Assembly (NCBI RefSeq): GCF_000938265.1
Contig: NZ_JYFC01000006.1
Coordinates: 62,001-126,000 of the forward strand
Length of the DNA: 64,000 nt
Reading direction: 5' to 3'
Origin: Agreia bicolorata
GTDB taxonomy: Bacteria; Actinomycetota; Actinomycetes; Actinomycetales; Microbacteriaceae
Part shown: positions 8,238 through 16,530 of the stretch, one piece after another
Layout of the letters: each line of letters opens with the position of its first letter
How positions within the stretch are numbered: the first letter of the stretch is position 1
Translations under genes and position numbers: made by a program
Notes under the pieces: model-generated
What the model was told of the DNA's origin: nothing
Databases searched by the model: none
Seen by the model: the letters and a program-made list of their open reading frames with translations, nothing else

Positions 8238-9341
8238 TCATTTCGCGCGGATTTCGGGGCGGCCCGCTCGCGAAGGCCGTGACCCGACAGCGGGAGCCAG
8301 CGTCAGCATCCACACCAGATAGGCCCCGCCGATGGCTGCGGTGACCAGCCCGACGGGAATCTGGAACGGCGACAGCAGTCGCTGCGCCAGCAGATCGGCG
8401 CTCACGAGGAGTGCGGCACCCATTGCCGCTGAAGCGAGCACGGTGACTCCCGGCGACCGTGCGATGCGACGGGCGAGCTGAGGTGCGGCGAGCGCGAGAA
8501 ACCCGATCGGGCCTGCCGTGGCCACGGCGATAGCCGCGAGGCAGACGCCCAGAGCCAGGGCGACGGTGCGGGCGCGCACCACCTGTACGCCCACGGCGGC
8601 GGCCGTATCGTCGCCGAGCTCGAGGATGCGCAGAGAGCGCGAGGCGAGAAGCGCCGCCGGCAGCGCGAGCATCAGCACGACCGCGAGTGGCAGCAGCGGC
8701 GGCCACGAGATCGCGTTGAGGCTGCCATACTGCCAGGCCTTCGCCACCTCGGCGTTCTCAATGTCGGCGCGGCTCACGAGGTAGTCGTTCGTAGCAGCCA
8801 GCATGGCGGCCACGGCGATGCCCGAGAGCACGAGGCGGTCTCCAGTCGCGCTCCGACGCAGTGCTAGCGCGATGACAACGGCAGCGGTCGCGAAGCCGCC
8901 CACGAGGGTGCCCACCAGAATCGTGGTGGCGGTCGACGCCCCCACGAGCAGGATCACGGTGAGTCCGCCCGTGGCCGCGCCCGTGGTGAACCCGATGATG
9001 TCGGGGCTGCCCAGCGGGTTGCGCGACACGCTCTGAAAGATGGCACCGGATGCGCCGAGCGCGGCACCCACAAGAAGTGCTGCGGCCGCGCGTGGCAACC
9101 GCTGGTCGACCACGATGAAGCGATCGAGATCGGATCCGCCGCCGACGAGGGCGTTCAGAGCACCGGCCGGGGTGATGGTGTAGTCACCCGTCGCGATCTC
9201 GACGGCGGCCACTGCCAGAGCCACGAGAAGCAGTGCCGCGGCGATGATGGCGGAGCGGCGGTGCACCAGCAGTGCGGTGCCGCCCGGCATCCGGAGCCGA
9301 GAATATCCGCGCGGCAGGGATCGCCCACCGAAGCCGGTCAT
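8238..9341 (-). CDS. Iron-siderophore ABC transporter permease (FecCD family), second subunit
   Basis: The protein has 367 residues with 8-10 membrane segments. The FecCD signature is seen in GASGAIFQSVSRNPLGSPDIIGFTTGA-like sequence near residue 100 and in the cytoplasmic loop GPIGFLALAAPQLARRI, which docks the ATPase. The ATG is chosen because it overlaps the stop of the upstream permease (ATGA); a much longer open frame upstream is a shadow of that gene. Together with the next permease it would form the membrane channel for a ferric siderophore. No ATPase gene follows; the downstream neighbour is an amidase pseudogene. Confidence 0.9.
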   Translation of the reverse strand: MTGFGGRSLPRGYSRLRMPGGTALLVHRRSAIIAAALLLVALAVAAVEIATGDYTITPAGALNALVGGGSDLDRFIVVDQRLPRAAAALLVGAALGASGAIFQSVSRNPLGSPDIIGFTTGAATGGLTVILLVGASTATTILVGTLVGGFATAAVVIALALRRSATGDRLVLSGIAVAAMLAATNDYLVSRADIENAEVAKAWQYGSLNAISWPPLLPLAVVLMLALPAALLASRSLRILELGDDTAAAVGVQVVRARTVALALGVCLAAIAVATAGPIGFLALAAPQLARRIARSPGVTVLASAAMGAALLVSADLLAQRLLSPFQIPVGLVTAAIGGAYLVWMLTLAPAVGSRPSRAGRPEIRAK

Positions 9342-10342
9342 GCGGGTCTCCGTCGAAGCAGCAGAGCGATGAGAACGGGGGCGCCGATGAAGGCCGTGAC
9401 GACGCCCACCTCGAGTTCGGATGGCTGGGCGATGAGCCGCCCGATCACATCCGCCGCCAGCACGAGCGACGGGCCGACCAGAGCGGAGAGCACGAGAATG
9501 ATGCGCTGGTCGACGCCCGCAATCAGTCGCAGTACGTGCGGAACCACGAGCCCCACGAAAGCGATCGGGCCGGCAGCCGCGGTGGCCGCGCCGCAGAGCA
9601 GGGTGATCGTGGCGATCACAACGACGCGCACAGCCGTCACCGGCACACCGAGCGAGACCGCCTGCTCGTCGCCGAGAGCCAGGGCATTGAGCGATGGGCC
9701 GCAGAGAAACGCGAGCACGAGGCCCGCCGCTATGAACGGCAGAACGGAGAAGACCGTGTCGAAACCGCGATTGGCGACGGAGCCGATCACCCAGAAGCGG
9801 TACGAGTCGAAGGCGGTCGCGTCGAACAGGGTGATGATGCGGGTGCATGCTCCAAGGCTGGCGGTGAGTGCGACCCCCGCGAGAACCAGCCGGGCATGGT
9901 CGCTGGCCTGGGTGCGACGAATGCTGATGAGGTAGACGAAGACGGCGGCGGCACCGGCTCCGAGAAAGGCGAACCACAGATACTCGTCGCTGCGAGTGAC
10001 GCCGAACACCGAAATCGCGATGACCACAGAGAACGCTGCCCCGGCGTTGACACCGAGCAGTCCCGGCTCGGCGAGAGGGTTGCGTGTCAGGGCCTGCATA
10101 AGCACGCCCGAGACGGCGAGGGCCGCGCCCGCCACGATCGCAAGGAGGGTTCGTGGCATGCGCAGCTGCCAGACGATGATCGACTCACGAGAGCCATCGG
10201 CGGCGAGCAGGCCGTTCCAGACCTCCCCTATGTTCAGATTCTTCGAACCGATCGCCAGGCTGAGAAGGGTGAAGATAATGATCACGGCTACGCCGACGAT
10301 GACGGCGGCAGCCAGCCGGATGCGGCGCGATCGCTTTGTCAT
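9338..10342 (-). CDS. Iron-siderophore ABC transporter permease (FecCD family), first subunit
   Basis: The protein has 334 residues from ATG 10342, or 338 if translation starts at GTG 10354 on a leaderless transcript. It shows the FecCD motif GAALAVSGVLMQALTRNPLAEPGLLG-like near residue 80, and GPIAFVGLVVPHVLRLI as the ATPase-contact loop. It is divergent from the lipoprotein at 10378, with an iron-repressor-type box between them. It should act in the cytoplasmic membrane in ferric siderophore import, repressed when iron is plentiful. Confidence 0.9.
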   Translation of the reverse strand: MTKRSRRIRLAAAVIVGVAVIIIFTLLSLAIGSKNLNIGEVWNGLLAADGSRESIIVWQLRMPRTLLAIVAGAALAVSGVLMQALTRNPLAEPGLLGVNAGAAFSVVIAISVFGVTRSDEYLWFAFLGAGAAAVFVYLISIRRTQASDHARLVLAGVALTASLGACTRIITLFDATAFDSYRFWVIGSVANRGFDTVFSVLPFIAAGLVLAFLCGPSLNALALGDEQAVSLGVPVTAVRVVVIATITLLCGAATAAAGPIAFVGLVVPHVLRLIAGVDQRIILVLSALVGPSLVLAADVIGRLIAQPSELEVGVVTAFIGAPVLIALLLRRRPA

Positions 10343-10354
10343 GTAAACGCCCAC

Positions 10355-10373
10355 TTAGGTAAGCCTATGCTTG
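10355..10373. promoter_or_regulatory. DtxR/IdeR-type iron box
   Basis: TTAGGTAAGCCTATGC begins a 19-bp match of about 14 positions to the DtxR/IdeR operator consensus (TTAGGTTAGCCTAACCT type). It lies between the divergent permease and binding-protein genes and overlaps the -10 box TATGCT (10366-10371), which ends six bases before GTG 10378. Binding of the Fe-loaded repressor should silence both directions. Confidence 0.75.
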
Positions 10374-10377
10374 GTTG

Positions 10378-11409
10378 GTGTTTACTGCCGAATTGAAGAA
10401 GCGAACCTCGCTCGTCGCCATGTCCCTTGCCGCCCTCCTTCTCGCCGGATGCTCCGCCACGTCGCCGGCCGCAACGGCGCCACCCACGTCCGACGCGCAT
10501 CCGGCCAACTATGTAACTCCGCGCACCATGCCCGAGGGTAAGGGCAGCGGGGCAGCCGATGGGGTCTTTCCGCGCACTGTTGTGCACTTTGCCGGGTCGA
10601 CGACTCTCGACGCCGCGCCGAAGAAGGTGGTCGTGATCTCGACCGGCCAGGCCGACGCGCTGCTCACACTCGGAGTGGTTCCCACAGGCTCGACCTCGGG
10701 CGATGGGGCCGACATGATTCCGTCATACCTCTACACGGCATTTCCCGATGACAAGGCCGCGCTCGACGCAGTCACCTACGTGGGCAGCCGCTTCGAGCCG
10801 AACGTCGAGACGATCGCGAACCTGGCCCCCGACCTGATCGTGATGAGCAGTGCCGGCAAGGATGCGACGGCGCTGTACTCGAGTTTGAGCGCCATCGCGC
10901 CGACCGTCGTAACCCAGGGAACGGGTCTGTATTGGAAGCAGGACTTCCTTCTGCTCGCCGACGCTATCGGCAAGACCCAACAGGCCGCGCAGTGGCTCGA
11001 CGACTACCAGGGCGACGCCCAGGCCTTCGGCGCGACAGTCAAGGGAGCGCCCACCGTCTCGTTCCTGCGGAAGAGCGCTGACCGTACGCGGGTCTTCGGT
11101 GTCGCCTCGTTCAGTGGCTCTGTCGCAGAAGACGCGGGGCTCGCCCGCCCCGAGAGTCAGCAGTTCACTGACGACACGTCCGTTGACATCAGTTCGGAGC
11201 AGCTCGACCAGGCCGACGCCGACTTCATCTTCTATGGAGTGCAGGGTGGCGACGACACCCAACTGACGTCACTGCCGCTGTGGCCCACCCTGGCCGCGGT
11301 CGACAACGAGCACGCTGTCTCGGTCGACGACGACGTGTTCTACCTGAACGTGGGGCCTACGGCTGCGCGGGGCGTGCTGTCTCAGCTTGAGAAGACGCTG
11401 GGCGGGTAA
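10378..11409 (+). CDS. Iron-siderophore substrate-binding lipoprotein
   Basis: The protein has about 343 residues. KKRTSLVAMSLAALLLAGC is a lipoprotein signal with the lipobox LAGC. The body fits the FepB/FhuD class III binding-protein fold: APKKVVVISTGQADALLTLGVVPTG near the start, an inter-lobe stretch NLAPDLIVMSSAGKD, and a C-terminal lobe ending LSQLEKTL. GTG 10378 is preferred over TTG 10375 because a TATGCT box sits six bases upstream, giving a leaderless start. It would hand ferric siderophore to the divergent FecCD permeases. Confidence 0.9.
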   Translation: MFTAELKKRTSLVAMSLAALLLAGCSATSPAATAPPTSDAHPANYVTPRTMPEGKGSGAADGVFPRTVVHFAGSTTLDAAPKKVVVISTGQADALLTLGVVPTGSTSGDGADMIPSYLYTAFPDDKAALDAVTYVGSRFEPNVETIANLAPDLIVMSSAGKDATALYSSLSAIAPTVVTQGTGLYWKQDFLLLADAIGKTQQAAQWLDDYQGDAQAFGATVKGAPTVSFLRKSADRTRVFGVASFSGSVAEDAGLARPESQQFTDDTSVDISSEQLDQADADFIFYGVQGGDDTQLTSLPLWPTLAAVDNEHAVSVDDDVFYLNVGPTAARGVLSQLEKTLGG

Positions 11410-11574
11410 CCCGCAGGAGCATGGCCGCCCGGCCCCGCTGAACCGGCGAAGAACTTTACACAGCCGGCGGGCAAGTCGAAATTAGCTGACGTTGTGTTAC
11501 GTCGGCGTCTAAAAGTTACGCGCTGGGCCGCCGCCGCGGTCGTCGTTCCATCAGTATCGGTCTCCTGACGAGGA

Positions 11575-13011
11575 ATGGACCGATCCACGATGAGAACAAC
11601 CGAGACGACCGCGACGATCAGCCCTGCCGGCGCCCTGACGAGCGCCGTGCAGAACCGACACCCGCAGATCGAGGTGCGTCCGGCATCCACCGACACTGCG
11701 GCCTATCGGTATGACTATGCGACCGCGCCGCGGCCGGATGCTGTGCCTGACGGCCGCCCGGGTCCAGCGGTGGCGTTCCCGACTTCCGCCGACGAGGTGC
11801 AGACTCTTGTGCGGCTCGCAGCCGAATTCGGCGTCACCGTCGTCGCTCGGGGTGCAGGAACCGGACTGGCTGGCGGAGCGAGCGCGGCCGACGACCAGCT
11901 CGTCATCTCGACCGAGCGGCTGAACCGCATCGTGGAGGTCTCGCCGCTCGACGAGGTGGCAGTCGTCGAACCGGGCGTCATCAATGGAGACCTCAATGCG
12001 CATCTGCGCGAGTTCGGGCTGTTCTATGCTCCCGATCCGGCCAGCTTCGAGATCTCGTCGATCGGCGGAAACATCGCCACGAACGCCGGGGGCCTGCGCT
12101 GCGCCAAGTACGGGGTGACCCGCGAGTCGGTGCTGGCCCTCGACGTTGTGCTGGCCGACGGCAGCCTCATCAGCGTCGGCCATCGCTCCATCAAGGGGGT
12201 GACCGGGCTCGACCTGACATCGCTCTTCGTAGGGTCGGAGGGCGTGCTGGGCATCGTGGTGCGCGCCACCCTCCGGCTGCGTCCTCTTCCCGTCGCCCGC
12301 CGCACCCTCACCGCGTTCTTCGACAGCACGGCATCCGGTGCCGAGGGTCTGGGCGCGATCACCCTCTCGCCCGTGCGGCCGGCCATCATCGAGTTCTTCG
12401 ACCGGGTCAGCCTCGAAGGTATCGATGGGCACTCGGGCACCCGGCTCCGAGAACGGGGCGAATCGCTCATCCTGATAGAGCTCGACGGCTACGGCATCGA
12501 CGAGCAGGCCGCAGACCTCGAGGATGCTCTCACGAGAGTCGGTGCGCGCGTCGCCGTCGAGTCGGACGAAGACAGCGCGGCGCTCTGGGAGCTGCGCCGG
12601 TACGGTCGGGGTCTGCCCGCCTCGCGCCGGTTCATCGGCGAGGACATCGCGGTTCCCAAGTCGGCGCTTCCGGCGGTCTATCGTTCCTTCGCCGCCCTCG
12701 AGGCCCGGTTCGGGGTCGAGATCTCGGCCGTCTCTCACGCGGGAGACGGAAATCTGCACCCGTTGATCACACAGGAGATCAAGCCGGGCGACGACCCCGC
12801 AGTCGTTCCGGAGTCGCTTGCAGAGGCGGCCACTGAGCTCGTTCGCGTTGCACTGGCACTCGGTGGCACCGTATCGGGCGAGCACGGAATCGGCACGCTC
12901 AAGCGTGAGTGGGCCGCTCTAGAACTCTCACAGCGCTCGATCGAAGCGCAGCGCGCCATCAAGGCCGCCGTCGATCCCCAACATCTGTTCAATCCCGGCA
13001 AGGCCATCTGA
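11575..13011 (+). CDS. FAD-binding oxidase, GlcD/D-lactate dehydrogenase type
   Basis: The protein has 478 residues with an N-terminal PCMH-type FAD domain (GAGTGLAGGASAADDQLVIS; later SSIGGNIATNAGGLRCAKYGVT) and a C-terminal FAD-oxidase cap with the HAGDGNLHP motif and GTVSGEHGIGTLKR, both typical of glycolate oxidase GlcD and D-2-hydroxyacid dehydrogenases. It would oxidise a D-2-hydroxy acid and pass electrons to the respiratory chain or an iron-sulfur partner, which is not encoded nearby. It heads a run of five co-directional genes with an ABC importer, suggesting that the importer brings in its substrate or a precursor. Confidence 0.9.
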   Translation: MDRSTMRTTETTATISPAGALTSAVQNRHPQIEVRPASTDTAAYRYDYATAPRPDAVPDGRPGPAVAFPTSADEVQTLVRLAAEFGVTVVARGAGTGLAGGASAADDQLVISTERLNRIVEVSPLDEVAVVEPGVINGDLNAHLREFGLFYAPDPASFEISSIGGNIATNAGGLRCAKYGVTRESVLALDVVLADGSLISVGHRSIKGVTGLDLTSLFVGSEGVLGIVVRATLRLRPLPVARRTLTAFFDSTASGAEGLGAITLSPVRPAIIEFFDRVSLEGIDGHSGTRLRERGESLILIELDGYGIDEQAADLEDALTRVGARVAVESDEDSAALWELRRYGRGLPASRRFIGEDIAVPKSALPAVYRSFAALEARFGVEISAVSHAGDGNLHPLITQEIKPGDDPAVVPESLAEAATELVRVALALGGTVSGEHGIGTLKREWAALELSQRSIEAQRAIKAAVDPQHLFNPGKAI

Positions 13012-13052
13012 GTCGCCCCCTCGTGCACCTATTCAGCAGAAAGAGAAACACC

Positions 13053-14699
13053 ATGACGATCTCGACGACAGTGCGGCGGGCGGCTAGTGCCGTCATCGCC
13101 GTTGCCGCGACGACGGCACTTCTCGTGGCGTGCGCCGCGGGCACAACCCCCGGTCAGGCATCCTCCGACTCGACTCCGGTCGAGGGCGGCAACCTGACGT
13201 TCCTGATTCAGGGCTATGACGCGGGTTGGGTGTCGAGCAAGACATCGATCTCGAGCTACGAGGGCAACCTGTGGGGCGAGATCACCGACAAGCTGATCTA
13301 TGTCGACGAACAGGGAACCCTGAGTCCGTGGATCGCCACCAGCTGGGAGGAGCTGAACGGAGCCACCGAGTTCGTCCTGCACCTCAAAGAGGGAGTCACC
13401 TTCTCCGACGGAAGCCCGCTCGATGCGGCCGCCGTCGTCGACAACATCAACATCTGGGCCAAGGGCGATCCCGACCGTGGCATCAGCAAAGTGGGTCTCT
13501 TCCCCTCCGGCAACTTCGACCACGCGGAGGCGACGGACAGCTCCACCGTGCACGTCTTCTTCACCTCGCCGGCGCTGAGTTTCATCCCGACGCTGGCCTA
13601 TCACGGCACGATCCTGCTCTCACCCGCGACCCTGGCCCTGCCCATCGACGACCAGGCCGATCTCGCGAAGCAGATCGGCAGCGGGCCTTTCACCGTGAAG
13701 TCGTTCACGCAGGGCGACAGCTATGTTCTCGAGAAGCGGCCCGACTACGACTGGGGACCGGGGGCGACCGGCCACAGCGGCGCCGCGTATCTCGACACCA
13801 TCACCTACAAGGTGATCAAGGACACGTCGGTGCGCACGTCGACCGTGGCGTCCGGTCAGGCCGATGTTGCCTACAACATCGAACCGCAGGAGATCGAGTC
13901 GCTCACAGACCAGGGGTTCGTCGTCGATACCCCTCGCTACCTGGGCTTCACCGACGGGTTCCAGGTCAACACCAGCGTCGCTCCCACGAACGAGCTCGCC
14001 GTCCGGCAGGCCATCCAGCACGGCATCGATCGCCAGGACATCGTCGACACCGTGTACACCGACAAGTGGGACGTGGCCACGTCGTTCCTCCAGAGCAACG
14101 TCCCCGAGGCCGGTGACTACAGCGAGCTGCTCTCGTACGACCCCGACAAGGCGGAGAAGCTGCTCGACGAGGCCGGGTGGGTACTCGGCTCCGACGGATA
14201 CCGGTCGAAAGACGGCACCACGCTCGAGTTCACCGTGACCCCCAACCCCTACGTTCCGTCGACTCAGGCGGAGGACGAGCTCATCGCCCAGCAGCTGAAG
14301 CGCATCGGCATCAAGGTGAACCTGAACGTCGTCGACGTGTCGGGCTACGCGGCGATCATTGCAGCCAAGCCTCCGCTGTTCCAGACGTCGCGGAGCTTCG
14401 TCGATGTCGGCACTGTCGCGGGAGTTCTGACCAGCCAGAACAAGGGTGAGGACTGGTTCAGCACCGGAACGAGCGACGAGAAGCTGAACGAGCTGGCGAA
14501 CGGAATCGCCACGGCCACGGATCGCGACTCGCGACAGGCGCTCGTCGACGACCTGCAGCAATACGTGCTCGATCAGGGGTACTCCATTCCGACCGTTCAG
14601 CTGGTGCAGCGCCTCTACCTGCTGTCGCCGAAGGTCAAGGGCGTGACCTTCAACGGTCTTGCCTACGCCAACTTCGCGACCGCCTGGATAGCACCGTGA
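13053..14699 (+). CDS. ABC transporter substrate-binding lipoprotein, family 5 (Dpp/Opp/Nik type)
   Basis: The protein has 548 residues starting at an ATG with an AGAAAGAGAAA purine-rich ribosome-binding site; the longer frame upstream runs through the oxidase gene and is not used. The N-terminus is a lipoprotein signal with LLVAC as lipobox. The family-5 signature is visible as TSWEELNGATEFVLHLKEGVTFSDG-like sequence near residue 105. It binds a small solute such as a peptide, nickel complex or opine outside the membrane. Its stop overlaps the start of the next permease. Confidence 0.92.
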   Translation: MTISTTVRRAASAVIAVAATTALLVACAAGTTPGQASSDSTPVEGGNLTFLIQGYDAGWVSSKTSISSYEGNLWGEITDKLIYVDEQGTLSPWIATSWEELNGATEFVLHLKEGVTFSDGSPLDAAAVVDNINIWAKGDPDRGISKVGLFPSGNFDHAEATDSSTVHVFFTSPALSFIPTLAYHGTILLSPATLALPIDDQADLAKQIGSGPFTVKSFTQGDSYVLEKRPDYDWGPGATGHSGAAYLDTITYKVIKDTSVRTSTVASGQADVAYNIEPQEIESLTDQGFVVDTPRYLGFTDGFQVNTSVAPTNELAVRQAIQHGIDRQDIVDTVYTDKWDVATSFLQSNVPEAGDYSELLSYDPDKAEKLLDEAGWVLGSDGYRSKDGTTLEFTVTPNPYVPSTQAEDELIAQQLKRIGIKVNLNVVDVSGYAAIIAAKPPLFQTSRSFVDVGTVAGVLTSQNKGEDWFSTGTSDEKLNELANGIATATDRDSRQALVDDLQQYVLDQGYSIPTVQLVQRLYLLSPKVKGVTFNGLAYANFATAWIAP

Positions 14700-15682
14700 G
14701 CAGGTCGTACGGGCGATACGCGCTGCTGCGAGCAGCGCAAGCCGTGGTCGTCATCCTGCTGGCCTACATTGGAACCTTCCTGGTCATCAGCGTGCTGCCC
14801 GGTGATCCGATCACCAACATGCTGCGCGATCCGCAGAACGGCCTCACCGACGACGAGATCCAGCAGATCGTCGCGCACTATGGACTCGACAAGCCCGTCG
14901 TCATCCAGCTGATCCTGTCGCTCGGTCGATTCGTCACCGGCGACCTGGGGTTCTCGCTGCAATCGAACCTGCCGGTGTCACAACTGCTGGGCGACGCGCT
15001 TCCTTCGACGCTGACGCTGGCGGGCACCGCGCTGCTGCTGTCGGTGGCGATCGCCGTGGTGATCGCATACGGCGTGCAGTACCTGCCGAGTCGGTGGGCG
15101 CGAGGAGTGCTGCGATCGGTGCCCTCGCTCTTCCTGTCGGTTCCCAACTTCGTCGTCGGCCTCATCCTGATCGAGATCTTCGCCTTCCGGCTCCATGCCT
15201 TCACCACGATCGACCCCGACAGCGCCGCGGCGACCCTGTTCGCCGCCCTGACCCTCGCCATCCCTGTATCGGCGCCGCTGGCGGAGGTGCTCATCGCCAA
15301 TCTCGACCACGAGTCCCGGCAGGAGTACGCCCTCGTGGCGCGCTCCCGCGGGTTGAGTCAGGCGCGGCTCTTCGCTCGGCACCTGGTCAAGCCCTCGATG
15401 CTTCCCGCCGTGGCGATGATCGCCCTCATCGTGGGCGAACTGCTCGGAGGGGCCGTGATCACCGAGACGATCTTCGGTCGTGACGGTCTCGGCACGGTCG
15501 TGCAGAAAGCGGTCACGAGCCAGGACGTGCCGGTGCTGCAGGCCGTGGTGTCGCTGGCCGCTGTCGTCTTCGTCACGGTGAACCTGCTCGCCGACCTCGC
15601 GTCGCCGCTGCTGGATCCGAGGCTCGACGCGAAGTCCGAACGAGACGCGAAGTCCGAACGAAAGGTCGTGGTGCCCGTATGA
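14696..15682 (+). CDS. ABC transporter permease, DppB type
   Basis: The protein has 328 residues and six membrane segments, beginning GRYALLRAAQAVVVILLAYIG, a standard DppB/NikB start. The inner-membrane-component loop with EYALVARSRGLSQARLFARHLVKPS is the EAA-type ATPase contact. The GTG start overlaps the previous stop (GTGA). It is part of the importer with the neighbouring binding protein, DppC-type permease and fused ATPase. Confidence 0.93.
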   Translation: MSRSYGRYALLRAAQAVVVILLAYIGTFLVISVLPGDPITNMLRDPQNGLTDDEIQQIVAHYGLDKPVVIQLILSLGRFVTGDLGFSLQSNLPVSQLLGDALPSTLTLAGTALLLSVAIAVVIAYGVQYLPSRWARGVLRSVPSLFLSVPNFVVGLILIEIFAFRLHAFTTIDPDSAAATLFAALTLAIPVSAPLAEVLIANLDHESRQEYALVARSRGLSQARLFARHLVKPSMLPAVAMIALIVGELLGGAVITETIFGRDGLGTVVQKAVTSQDVPVLQAVVSLAAVVFVTVNLLADLASPLLDPRLDAKSERDAKSERKVVVPV

Positions 15683-16530
15683 CCAGCCTGACAGGACTCG
15701 TGGCGCCGACGGAGCGGATCCGTGCCGCGGGCCGTTCGGCCGTTCGTGTGCCGCCGACGGTGGCGATCGCTGCGGTCGTCATCATCATTGTGCTGCTGTG
15801 GTCGCTGGTGCCCTGGCTGTTCACCTCGTACGACCCGTCGGTCGGTGATACGGCGGAGAAGCTGATGGCGCCGAGCGGTGCTCACTGGTTCGGCACCGAT
15901 CACCTCGGGCGTGATGTGTTCGCCCGGGTTGTGCACGGAACGGCATCGTCGGTGACCAGCGCACTCGTGGCCGTGTCGATCGGGCTCGTCGTCGGCAGCA
16001 TCATCGGCCTGGCGAGCGGATTTCTTCGCGGGGCGGTCGACGTGGTGCTCGGACGAGTCGTCGACGTGCTGCTCGCCATCCCGAGCTTCCTCCTGGCCGT
16101 CGTCATCGTCAGTTCTCTCGGCTTCCAGACGATCAACGCGGCGATCGCGACCGGAGTCTCGGCCATCGCCATCTTCGCCCGGCTGATGCGTGCCGAGGTT
16201 CTGCGGGCGCGCGGATCGGTGTTCGTCGAGGCCTCCTACCTGCAGGGCGGCAACAGGCTCCACGCGCTGCTCGGGCACATCCTTCCCAACACCTACAAGT
16301 CGGTGATCGCGCTGGCCGTGCTCCAGTTCGGAACCTCGATCCTGGTGATCGCGTCGCTCGCGTTCCTCGGCTACGGAGACCCACCACCGGCATCCGATTG
16401 GGGACTGCTCGTGGCCTCGGGCAAGTCGTACGCGACCGCACCGTGGCTCATCTACGCTCCCGCGCTGGTGATCGTGATCACCGTGCTGTCCGTGAACCGC
16501 ATCAGTACCTGGTTGAGGAGAACGCAATGA
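15679..16530 (+). CDS. ABC transporter permease, DppC type
   Basis: The protein has 283 residues. The N-terminal DppC-type segment ends in HWFGTDHLGRDVFARVVHGT, the conserved extracytoplasmic signature, followed by five further membrane helices and the EAA loop FVEASYLQGGNRLHALLGHILPN. Both ends overlap neighbours by ATGA junctions, so translation is coupled along the operon. It pairs with the DppB-type subunit. Confidence 0.93.
   Translation: MTSLTGLVAPTERIRAAGRSAVRVPPTVAIAAVVIIIVLLWSLVPWLFTSYDPSVGDTAEKLMAPSGAHWFGTDHLGRDVFARVVHGTASSVTSALVAVSIGLVVGSIIGLASGFLRGAVDVVLGRVVDVLLAIPSFLLAVVIVSSLGFQTINAAIATGVSAIAIFARLMRAEVLRARGSVFVEASYLQGGNRLHALLGHILPNTYKSVIALAVLQFGTSILVIASLAFLGYGDPPPASDWGLLVASGKSYATAPWLIYAPALVIVITVLSVNRISTWLRRTQ

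Noticed and set aside
9342-9977. Long N-terminal extension of the second FecCD permease
   Set aside because: It is the antisense-free shadow of the first permease in another frame; the ATGA overlap at 9338-9341 marks the true start.
15358-16527. 389-codon minus-strand frame across the Dpp permease genes
   Set aside because: It is the complement of two clear permease genes, Arg/His/Asp-rich and without domains.
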